Positions 1 to 7,118 of a stretch of DNA of 64,000 nt are shown in pieces (position 1 is the stretch's first letter; each line of letters opens with the position of its first letter). The stretch covers positions 62,001 to 126,000 of the forward strand of contig JBAQMZ010000053.1 of assembly GCA_049303315.1 (NCBI GenBank), in the 5' to 3' direction. The DNA is from Methanoperedens sp049303315 (lineage in GTDB: Archaea > Halobacteriota > Methanosarcinia > Methanosarcinales > Methanoperedenaceae). Below the pieces are notes generated by a model, which worked only from the letters and a program-made list of their open reading frames with translations, did not search any database and was not told the DNA's origin. Position numbers and translations under genes: made by a program.

Positions 1-198
1 AGTTGTTTTATGTCCTATTTAATTCCCGTATCACATTGTTTTTTATTGTATCGAACAACCATTACAATCCCTTGCACACCCTACCAATTCCTTTAAAGTA
101 CTTAAAGTTTACGAATCGTTCATGATAATACATTATAAAATAGTTCAAGATAAAAATCACTAGCACCAGACATTTATTTCAAATGATGCCTTTGGATT
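1..198. other. AT-rich non-coding left edge
   Basis: No open frame with coding character is visible. The stretch is AT-rich and lies downstream of the minus-strand DUF2098-like gene, so it is probably its 3' flank. I see no convincing hairpin terminator. Confidence 0.4.
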
Positions 199-507
199 TT
201 ATCCACCGCTTTCAACACTTACATCCGTCATTTCTGTTGGAGCGGCTTCTTTCTCTTTCTCTAATTTTTCGCCTACTTCCTCACGGGAGAATATTTTCTC
301 TTTGATTTCTTTCTCTTCAACTTCTCTTATAATCAAAAGAATTTCAGGTTTATAATACAGATTGGTCTTATCAACAAGCGCCCATGTGCCTTCTTCATCC
401 GACATGATTTCGGTTATAAATCCCTTTGTCCCTGTTGCCCCGTATAATACTGGACTGCCCACATGTATGGGATTTCCTGCTGAGTCGAATACCCTTGGTT
501 CACTCAT
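199..507 (-). CDS. DUF2098-like conserved archaeal protein
   Basis: This 102-residue protein has an N-terminal beta-rich part (residues 1-60) with GSPVLYGATGTKG and a tract reading WALVDKTNLYYKPEILL. That pattern matches my memory of DUF2098, a small family confined to methanogens and relatives with no established function. The last 40 residues are a charged Lys/Glu-rich tail that is probably disordered. It lies 108 bp downstream of the HNH-like gene on the same strand and may belong to the U32 peptidase operon or have its own promoter. The family assignment is from sequence memory only. Confidence 0.7.
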   Translation of the reverse strand: MSEPRVFDSAGNPIHVGSPVLYGATGTKGFITEIMSDEEGTWALVDKTNLYYKPEILLIIREVEEKEIKEKIFSREEVGEKLEKEKEAAPTEMTDVSVESGG

Positions 508-615
508 CTAAACCCCGTTTTATTCGTCATACCACTTAATACTTTTGGTTTTTTCCCGTCTTTTGGTTTTCCAAAGTCATAATCAGGCACGGATAAAAAG
601 ACTATAAGCTAAAAA

Positions 616-999
616 TCAAACTTCTATTCTCTTAGCGTTCTTATTTATATCCTTATAGTGCTTTTTCATATCTTTTAATTTTTCAAAAGCATCCCCACAT
701 GCCTGGAATATTTTTTCAGGCTCCATCCCCATGCGATACTTATCAATTAGAGCGCGAAGCTCGTAATTGCAATTTGCACATAAGTGGATTATTTGATTAT
801 TGCCAGAATCCGAACCGAATTCTTTTGGCACTAGGAGATGCTGATGAATAGAGGCATTGCTTGCGTACCCGCAAATCTCGCATTCAACATACGGCTTGTC
901 AAGATTTTCCAGCTTCAGCCATTTCTCAATATAGCCATCAATATACTTTTTATTCTTTATTTCATCTGCAAGCCGGGCTTTATCGCTGCGATTTTGCAT
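616..999 (-). CDS. Small zinc-binding, HNH-like protein
   Basis: The product has 127 residues with a CEICGY pair near residue 40, a central HQHLLVPKEFG segment and a second CANC pair near residue 74. The order CxxC, His-rich strand, CxxC is that of HNH/zinc-finger nuclease folds, but the catalytic HNH residues are not all evident, so nuclease activity is not claimed. The C-terminal third is a basic helix. It begins 7 bp after the 124-residue gene upstream and is probably cotranscribed with it and the U32 gene. Function unknown. Confidence 0.6.
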   Translation of the reverse strand: MQNRSDKARLADEIKNKKYIDGYIEKWLKLENLDKPYVECEICGYASNASIHQHLLVPKEFGSDSGNNQIIHLCANCNYELRALIDKYRMGMEPEKIFQACGDAFEKLKDMKKHYKDINKNAKRIEV

Positions 1000-1006
1000 A
1001 ATCCTG

Positions 1007-1381
1007 TTACGATTTGCTAAGTATTATCAAATCAGGTCTTGGTTTTTCAAAGCTGGCAAGCTCGTTCTTGCATCTGCTGCAAAGTTCCCGCGCCGTAAAT
1101 GCCACTACTTCGAATGAACCCGGCAGTGTGCGGGCATAGATCAAATGAGGCTTTAATCCGAGGTCTTTGCTGATTTCAGACAGGACAGCAACAAATTGTT
1201 TTTTATAGACCTCTATATCCTCGGTCTGCAAGCCCCTTAAATCTGCAAGCATTCCGATACACCCGCATGCAGTTCCAAATACTTTTAATTCTACTATGTA
1301 AACCGGTGCACCTTTGAACTTCCTTATGGTACTCTCAAGCTTTCCACGGCTTTCGGGAATTTTATTTAAGAAATCGCGCAT
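1007..1381 (-). CDS. Conserved hypothetical cysteine-containing protein
   Basis: I do not recognise this 124-residue protein. It has a GTACGCIGM cysteine motif near residue 37 and a CSRC pair near residue 100, so it may bind zinc or an Fe-S cluster, though the spacing fits no family I know. Its start overlaps the end of the U32 peptidase-like gene by 16 bp, which implies translational coupling and a shared role. Confidence 0.6.
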   Translation of the reverse strand: MRDFLNKIPESRGKLESTIRKFKGAPVYIVELKVFGTACGCIGMLADLRGLQTEDIEVYKKQFVAVLSEISKDLGLKPHLIYARTLPGSFEVVAFTARELCSRCKNELASFEKPRPDLIILSKS

Positions 1382-2415
1382 TTTGTTTGGACCTCACTTA
1401 AAGGCAGGGTTTTTCTCCGGGAATCTGTGAATTCATAAACCCTCATAACTCTTTCCGAAGTAGCTTTACAGAATCCGCACTTTTTACAGAATTTTTTGCA
1501 TTTCATCCACTGCTGGATGGCGCCATCCAGCTCCTTGTTCGGGATATAGAACAGATCGCGCAGTTCACTCGGGCAATCCAATAAATCCATTAAATTTCCA
1601 TCATAAGACCGGTTTGAATAAGCCTTCATGCAATTTATTATCCATTGTATAGTGTTTGCACGCCCGGACATCTTGAAACAATCTATACCTATAGCTTCGT
1701 AAGCCTTCAGGTCTTCAGGTCTTATCCACGGGGATTTAATAATAAGCTCCGGATACCTGACCCTGAATGAAATGCACTTTTCATAGTAATAGTCACTGAA
1801 GATATTGGGCTTGTTACCAAGCGCTGTCATGTGAGAGAATAAATTGAAGTGGGAATACCTGAAGGGGCATTTATACAAACACGCTTCATTTACCAGCAGC
1901 CTGAGTTCGCATCCCACCGTTTCTTTTATATTTTCCAGGATATCGAAATTCCGGTTTATATTTGTATCCAGAGTCAGGGCGTCAGCGCCGAGCTCTTCGA
2001 AAAATCTTGCCCTTTCTGCCGAGTCGACATGGGCTATGACCGACACTACTACCTTTATATCGGGAAACTCTTTCCTGAGCAATTCTACCAGGTAAGGCTC
2101 AGCAACCGTAACGGAATCCACTCCGAACTCGGAGAGTTTGCCAAAATACCACTTATACATATTGTAACCCTGCGAAGTCAGGTGCTGACCCCCCATACAG
2201 GAAGGATTCAAAACCACACCCATTTTTAATTTCCTGCCGTGAAGATACCGGGTCTGCTCGGCAATTTCATCCAATGCCGGCGCGTGTAAGGTAACCCTGC
2301 CGCTTCCAACTACTTCCGGCGTACCTGCCATGTAAATTTCCGCATCCTTAGTAGCCTCCTTGCTTATCTCCTTTAATGCTAAAAAATGGCCCGGATGCGG
2401 TATCACAAATTTCAT
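1366..2415 (-). CDS. U32 family peptidase-like protein (COG0826 type)
   Basis: This 349-residue protein looks like the TIM-barrel U32 family: an N-terminal KFVIPHPGHF strand, then repeated beta/alpha units including VNEACLYKCPFRYSHFNLFS around residue 170. C-terminal cysteines (CKKFCKKCGFCK, around residue 315) resemble the Fe-S ligands of U32 proteins such as UbiU/UbiV and YhbU. U32 members are better known for hydroxylation and RNA or cofactor modification than for proteolysis, so the substrate cannot be predicted. It is divergent from mmp10 across 136 bp and heads an operon with the 124-residue and HNH-like genes. Confidence 0.8.
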   Translation of the reverse strand: MKFVIPHPGHFLALKEISKEATKDAEIYMAGTPEVVGSGRVTLHAPALDEIAEQTRYLHGRKLKMGVVLNPSCMGGQHLTSQGYNMYKWYFGKLSEFGVDSVTVAEPYLVELLRKEFPDIKVVVSVIAHVDSAERARFFEELGADALTLDTNINRNFDILENIKETVGCELRLLVNEACLYKCPFRYSHFNLFSHMTALGNKPNIFSDYYYEKCISFRVRYPELIIKSPWIRPEDLKAYEAIGIDCFKMSGRANTIQWIINCMKAYSNRSYDGNLMDLLDCPSELRDLFYIPNKELDGAIQQWMKCKKFCKKCGFCKATSERVMRVYEFTDSRRKTLPLSEVQTKCAIS

Positions 2416-2551
2416 TTTTGTTCAACTACTTTTTTTAAAGTATTCACTTGATTAATGCAAATTTAACCTATTTTTCTCATGGGGCATCTTATAGCTTCCC
2501 GTACTACTTTATACAATAAGTTTATTAGAATCTCCCGCATTTCATAAAGGC

Positions 2552-3787
2552 ATGGAAATACTTGCAGATATCGGAGGACGCCCCGGGCATGATTGCCGCG
2601 GTTTTTGCAGGTACTGCTATTTCAGAGGAGTAAAGGAAGTGCCGGCTTTTGGATGCAAGCACTGCCTCCCCTTCCAGAAAGGCTGCAATTACTGCACCAA
2701 AAACGTAAAAGAGGGCTATTCGAGCTTCAAACCGTTTTCCATGGTGGCGCAGGAAGTCCAGCAGGCAATTTTTTTCAACAAAAATGTATCAAAATTCAAC
2801 GTAAGCGGCGGAGGGGACGTAAGCTGCTATCCTGAACTCAAATCGCTTGTGAAATTCCTCTCGCAATTCAAAAAACCAATACACCTTGGTTACACAAGCG
2901 GGAAAGGGCTGAATAAAGAAGATGCGCTGTTCTTCATCAACAACGGCGTAAATGAGGTCACGTTCACTGTTTTTGCCACAGACCCGGAGCTTCGGAGAGC
3001 ATACATGAACGACAGGACAGCAGAGGATTCACTTGAAGCGCTTCGTACCTTTGCGCAGCAGATTGATGTATATGCCGCTTCGGTGCTCATCCCGGGAGTT
3101 AATGACGGCGCTGTTCTTTTAAAAACCTGTGCAGACCTTGAGGAAATGGGCGTAAATGGTCTCATCCTGATGCGGTTTGCCAATGCCGTTGAGCAGGGCT
3201 TGATCCTTGATAACGCCCCGGTGATAGAAGGGGTAATCCCTCATACTCTTTCCGAATTCAAGGCAATCGTTGACAATATAAACGATAAGTTCAAATTCCG
3301 CGTGACAGGAACTCCCCTTTACGACCCTGAAACTGGTTCGCCGTTTGCTATTAGGAATGAACCCGAAGCACTTTTGAGACTCCCGAAGCTCACAAAAGAG
3401 GCTACAATAATAACCAGCGAAGTCGCTGCGCCGCTGTTGGAAGACATTTTCGGCAAACTGGGCGGGCTGGTGAATGTCGTGCCTGTAAAAAAAGACGTTG
3501 GCTGCCTGATTACTATTGAAGATGTAAAAGCTCTTGACCTGTCCCTGATAAAAGAAACGGTTTTGTTCCCAGGGAGGGCGTTTGTCCATGACCCCGAAAT
3601 CAAGAAAGTATTGACGGGCGACGGCGTGGATAGATTGGTGCGCAGGGGTCCTGATATGCTTACTGTGGATGGGGAGATGAGCATTTCGATGACGAAGGAT
3701 GAAGTTATTGCAAAGGAGATAGAGGCTTTTACTGAATTGATACAGATGATAAATGTGCTGGGAACGGCGCCTAAAAAACAGCTTTAA
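2552..3787 (+). CDS. mmp10: Mmp10, MCR arginine C-methyltransferase (radical SAM)
   Basis: The 411-residue protein begins with the radical SAM cluster motif C15-x3-C19-x2-C22 (CRGFCRYC), followed by two further CxxC pairs (C35/C38, C45/C48) and NVSGGGDVSCYPEL, the arrangement of methanogenesis marker protein 10. In Methanosarcina this cobalamin-dependent enzyme installs the 5-methyl-arginine near the McrA active site. Its presence predicts MCR in this organism, although no mcr gene is in the window. A TATA-like element (TTTATACAA, 2508-2516) and a weak AAAGG ribosome binding site precede the ATG. The stop overlaps the convergent CMD-family gene by 4 bp. Confidence 0.95.
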   Translation: MEILADIGGRPGHDCRGFCRYCYFRGVKEVPAFGCKHCLPFQKGCNYCTKNVKEGYSSFKPFSMVAQEVQQAIFFNKNVSKFNVSGGGDVSCYPELKSLVKFLSQFKKPIHLGYTSGKGLNKEDALFFINNGVNEVTFTVFATDPELRRAYMNDRTAEDSLEALRTFAQQIDVYAASVLIPGVNDGAVLLKTCADLEEMGVNGLILMRFANAVEQGLILDNAPVIEGVIPHTLSEFKAIVDNINDKFKFRVTGTPLYDPETGSPFAIRNEPEALLRLPKLTKEATIITSEVAAPLLEDIFGKLGGLVNVVPVKKDVGCLITIEDVKALDLSLIKETVLFPGRAFVHDPEIKKVLTGDGVDRLVRRGPDMLTVDGEMSISMTKDEVIAKEIEAFTELIQMINVLGTAPKKQL

Positions 3788-4239
3788 TCTTTTTTATCCT
3801 TCTCTTCAGGTATCCCGCACACCTTGCATGTCTCTTTATCAGAAAGGTTCAACTTCTCAGCATCCACCGCCCGCGTCCCCTCGGCAAGCACGGCGGCATT
3901 GGACAACGACCCCGCAATCAATATGGCATCGAAAATTTCCTCTTTTGTGATACCGAGGCGCTGCGCTACGCGGATATGCAGCTTGAGGCAGTGTTCGCAC
4001 CGCAGCGCAGCTGCCACGCCTATTGATATAAGCTCTACCGTTTTCGCATCGAGGCGCTTAAATTCCCGGACGATTGCATTCTCATAGATAACCTTGGCAA
4101 CAAGCAGCTCAGGCGACTGTTTCATGAAATTCAGGATATACGGCACTTCCCCGTAAACTTTTTCAACCTCTTTCAGTAATTCCTCGGCTGCCTCATCCGG
4201 CTCTTTTTTCAGGATTTTTTCAATCTTTTGTAATTCCAT
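3784..4239 (-). CDS. Carboxymuconolactone decarboxylase / AhpD-like protein
   Basis: The 151 residues contain the CMD-fold signature RCEHCLKLHIR near residue 78, with the CxxC pair and nearby His of AhpD-type thiol reductases, followed by the typical helix GITKEEIFDAILIAGSLSNAAVL. A second CKVC pair lies at the C-terminus, an uncommon addition. The family usually serves peroxiredoxin-linked reduction or lactone chemistry; no partner gene is adjacent. Convergent with mmp10, overlapping by 4 bp. Confidence 0.85.
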   Translation of the reverse strand: MELQKIEKILKKEPDEAAEELLKEVEKVYGEVPYILNFMKQSPELLVAKVIYENAIVREFKRLDAKTVELISIGVAAALRCEHCLKLHIRVAQRLGITKEEIFDAILIAGSLSNAAVLAEGTRAVDAEKLNLSDKETCKVCGIPEEKDKKD

Positions 4240-4305
4240 GTTTCTAATAAAACGATTTCATTCCTATACTAAATAAACATTTGTATTTTTGCCATAAAAA
4301 ATGGA

Positions 4306-5076
4306 TTAGTCCTGTTCAATTCTTTCCCCGAAAGCAAAATTGGGTTTGACAAAACGGATTTTTATTTTAACTTTTTCACCTTTTTTTGCATTATTTACAA
4401 ATACAACAAAATCATTGATTTTAGCTATCCCGTCCCCGCTGGCTCCTATGTCCTCGATAGTAACCGCATATTCCTCATCTATTTTTACAGCTCCTGAAAG
4501 CAATTCCCTGCCGATAACATATATCTCGGCGCTCTGCTTCCTGGATGCCTCCGGGGAAAATGCCTTGACCTTCACAAAACTCTGCCGTACCTTATCCAGG
4601 AAATCCGGAAATAAATCCCCCTGGAATACTTTCACCGCAAATTTTCCTCCCGGCTTTAATATTTTTCTTGCACATTCAAGAGCAGAAGTAGCAAGGTCAA
4701 TCGAACGGGCATGGTCGTAGCTCCAGTTCCCGGTGAGATTGGGCGCCGCATCGCAGATAACCGCATCAGCGCCTTCTTTTTTAATTTTATCTCTGATTTT
4801 TTCAACAGTCCCATCAAGCCGGATATCCCCTTTTATTGTTTCCACGCCTTCCATCTTCTCGATAGGGAGTATATCCACGCCAACGACTTTTCCTCCCGAG
4901 AGTTCCTTTGCGACCTGGAGCCAGCCCCCCGGAGCGGCGCCGAGGTCGACTACAGCATCCCCTTTCGTAATAATTTTAAATTTTTCATTTATCTGTTTAA
5001 GTTTAAAGGCGGCACGGGAACGATATCCTTCGTCCTTGGCTTTTTTGTAAAAATAATCCCTTCTATCACGAGGCAT
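4306..5076 (-). CDS. rlmE: RlmE/FtsJ-family rRNA 2'-O-methyltransferase with TRAM domain
   Basis: The first ~190 residues are a complete FtsJ-type methyltransferase: SRAAFKLKQINEKF, the SAM-binding loop VVDLGAAPGGWLQVA, the acidic CDAAPN strand, FAVKVFQGD and a late Glu in the SAEIYVIG strand, giving the K-D-K-E tetrad for ribose 2'-O-methylation. Residues ~195-256 form a TRAM RNA-binding domain, the usual archaeal version. Substrate is probably 23S rRNA by analogy. It starts 5 bp after the upstream methyltransferase gene, so the two are likely cotranscribed. Confidence 0.92.
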   Translation of the reverse strand: MPRDRRDYFYKKAKDEGYRSRAAFKLKQINEKFKIITKGDAVVDLGAAPGGWLQVAKELSGGKVVGVDILPIEKMEGVETIKGDIRLDGTVEKIRDKIKKEGADAVICDAAPNLTGNWSYDHARSIDLATSALECARKILKPGGKFAVKVFQGDLFPDFLDKVRQSFVKVKAFSPEASRKQSAEIYVIGRELLSGAVKIDEEYAVTIEDIGASGDGIAKINDFVVFVNNAKKGEKVKIKIRFVKPNFAFGERIEQD

Positions 5077-5081
5077 AGGTC

Positions 5082-6074
5082 TTAGTCCCCAGTTCCCGTA
5101 GTCCCCGTATTTAAATACGGGGTCTCATTAAGGGGTCTTACAGGGTCTTTATTTCCTATATACACCCACTGATCATAAATGCCTTTTTCATCGGTATTGT
5201 CGATAAGTTTCCCTATAATGCCGTTTCTCTCAAGTGCGCTTTTTAATATATCTATTTCTTCCCGTTTATTTACTGTCAGCATGATAAATCCACCCGGTTT
5301 CAGGACCTTTACAGATTCATCCATCATTTTTTCCCATATAGCTTTATTAAAAGGATATATCGTGCCCAGCATAAAACCGACTATGGTATCAAATTCATTT
5401 TCTGCAAAGAAAAGAGAAAGCCTCGTTGCATCAAGAACAATCGTCCTCTTTGGGTCAAGAACATGATGCTCAAGCCCCTGGCAAATCTGGCATTTATCAT
5501 AATCTGTCGCCATGGGATTGTATCCCATTTTATGAAGGGGCAGGGTTGACATACCGTTCCCGCAGCATATTTCAAGGATATTCCCCTTGAGTTTATATTT
5601 ATCCAGTAATCCTTCCAATCTGGCATTGCGGCTTTCGAAATACACCATTTCATAGGGTTCTTTTGAAATGTGGCAATTTTCACATAACTGCCTGTTTACT
5701 AGCGCAAAAGAGTAATATTCAATTATTGCATCGTTAAATCGGGTAGATGTTGTGTCATATAATTTATTTAATCTCAGATTCTTTGCGATACTGGAAAATC
5801 TCCTGCTGCTCTCATTGGGTGCAGGCTTTGAAGAAACGAGGTTTGTGAAAATAGCCCGGAACTCTTCTGTCTCTTCTGTTTCGGGATTAAAAAGAACTAA
5901 ACCTATAATATTATTGTTTTCATCCTCAATCCCGCTAATCAAAGCTTGCGGGTCTTTTCGGATGTTCTCCAGATATTGCAGGGATAACGCATTGTTCTTT
6001 AAGGATGCGTAACTTTCTTCAATAAAATATATGTTATCGTTGTCAGGAAGACCTAAAATTTCATGAATCAGCAT
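5082..6074 (-). CDS. Class I SAM-dependent methyltransferase with palindrome-encoded tail
   Basis: The N-terminal ~150 residues match no family I recognise. The C-terminal half is a Rossmann methyltransferase with motif I LEICCGNGMSTLP near residue 165, an ATDYDKCQIC acidic loop, and VKVLKPGGFIMLTVNK near residue 270. The last residues (TPYLNTGTTGTGD) come largely from the palindromic repeat at 5099-5124, so the natural C-terminus may once have ended near the preceding PVRPLNE. Small operon with RlmE downstream and the DUF2150-like gene upstream. Substrate unknown. Confidence 0.8.
   Translation of the reverse strand: MLIHEILGLPDNDNIYFIEESYASLKNNALSLQYLENIRKDPQALISGIEDENNNIIGLVLFNPETEETEEFRAIFTNLVSSKPAPNESSRRFSSIAKNLRLNKLYDTTSTRFNDAIIEYYSFALVNRQLCENCHISKEPYEMVYFESRNARLEGLLDKYKLKGNILEICCGNGMSTLPLHKMGYNPMATDYDKCQICQGLEHHVLDPKRTIVLDATRLSLFFAENEFDTIVGFMLGTIYPFNKAIWEKMMDESVKVLKPGGFIMLTVNKREEIDILKSALERNGIIGKLIDNTDEKGIYDQWVYIGNKDPVRPLNETPYLNTGTTGTGD
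5099..5124. repeat. Copy A of in-gene palindromic element
   Basis: These 26 bases contain the perfect 20-bp palindrome CCCCGTATTTAAATACGGGG flanked by TA-G-T and TC. The same 26 bases recur at 55613-55638. Here they form the 3' end of the methyltransferase reading frame and encode TPYLNTGT on the minus strand. GGGGACTA is repeated just downstream on that strand, before the stop codon. Confidence 0.9.
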
Positions 6075-6086
6075 TATCGGATTGGT

Positions 6087-6686
6087 TCAATTCCCTTCAT
6101 CCGGTTCGTCATCACGGTAGCTGGTATCGCCAATCATGGCCGCACTGAGGGAATCTATCCCATCAAGCCATTCAGCTACAAGTCCTTCCGGGATGTCATC
6201 AAGGTCTTTTTCCTTGATTTTCCCGCCAGAAAGGATATTTGCTCCGATTTCTGCGATATTTCCTAGTGCTGCGCCCATATTTTCCTCTTTTTCAGCCGCG
6301 ATGGCGCTTTTAATCAATTTGTTAAGGGATTTTGTTTTTTCAAACGCTTTCTCTACATAGCATTCGCATGACGCAAAAACACCCATCAATGATAATTGAA
6401 CTGATTCTATCATCATGTCAATATCTTCGTTAACAGGTTCTATTTTTTTCAGGACAATATTTTTAATTTCTGAAAGATACGCAAGAGCCGATTCTTTACC
6501 AATCAGGTTTTTATCGTATTTTGCTATTATTTTCAAACATGCAAGAACCACATCATCTTCCATATATACAAAAACAGCGCCTTTTTGCTGGTCTTCGATC
6601 TTGAAACCGCTTTCAACCACTTTCTTTATCCAGTTGTTCCATCTCTCCTGCGTATAGAAGGGGATTACAATTTTTTGTTCTTGCAT
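6087..6686 (-). CDS. DUF2150-like archaeal protein
   Basis: This mostly helical soluble protein of 199 residues begins FYTQERWNNWIKKV and ends in an acidic tail. From memory it resembles DUF2150, a methanogen-restricted family of unknown function; I could not test this. It ends 12 bp upstream of the methyltransferase gene and probably heads that operon. No catalytic motif or membrane segment is apparent. Confidence 0.65.
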   Translation of the reverse strand: MQEQKIVIPFYTQERWNNWIKKVVESGFKIEDQQKGAVFVYMEDDVVLACLKIIAKYDKNLIGKESALAYLSEIKNIVLKKIEPVNEDIDMMIESVQLSLMGVFASCECYVEKAFEKTKSLNKLIKSAIAAEKEENMGAALGNIAEIGANILSGGKIKEKDLDDIPEGLVAEWLDGIDSLSAAMIGDTSYRDDEPDEGN

Positions 6687-6737
6687 GATTTCTCCAATTG
6701 TTATAGATAGTACATTAATTTTTGGTCATTTTTTATT

Positions 6738-7118
6738 TCAGGTGCCTGTCAATTTCTTTACTTTGTTAATCAGTTCATTCTTGCCGAATGGTTTTGTTAT
6801 ATAATCATCAGCTTTTAAAACATGAAGCCCGAGTAATTTATCTATGTTCTGGGCTTTGGCAGTCAAAATAGCAATGGGGAGCGTTGGATATTTTTCTTTG
6901 ATTTTCCTGAAGACATCCCATCCGTCCATGTCCGGCATCATGATATCAAGGAGGACAAGATCTGGTCTTATTTTCCCAACCTTATCCAGCGCTTCCATAC
7001 CATTTGCAGCAAGTACAGTTTCAAAACCGCCGCTCTCCAGGACTAATTTTACAAGCTCAAGAGTATCAGGTTCGTCGTCAACCACAAGGACTTTTTTAAT
7101 TGATGCGTTATTATTCAT
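6738..7118 (-). CDS. Single-domain response regulator (CheY-like)
   Basis: 126 residues form one receiver domain: acidic pair in VLVVDDEPD, phospho-acceptor Asp in LVLLDIMMPDMDGW near residue 58, conserved Thr in AILTAKA, and Lys in YITKPFG. There is no output domain, so the signal must pass by protein contact. Its start overlaps the histidine kinase stop by 4 bp, making that kinase the natural phosphodonor. Last gene of the seven-gene signalling operon. Confidence 0.95.
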   Translation of the reverse strand: MNNNASIKKVLVVDDEPDTLELVKLVLESGGFETVLAANGMEALDKVGKIRPDLVLLDIMMPDMDGWDVFRKIKEKYPTLPIAILTAKAQNIDKLLGLHVLKADDYITKPFGKNELINKVKKLTGT

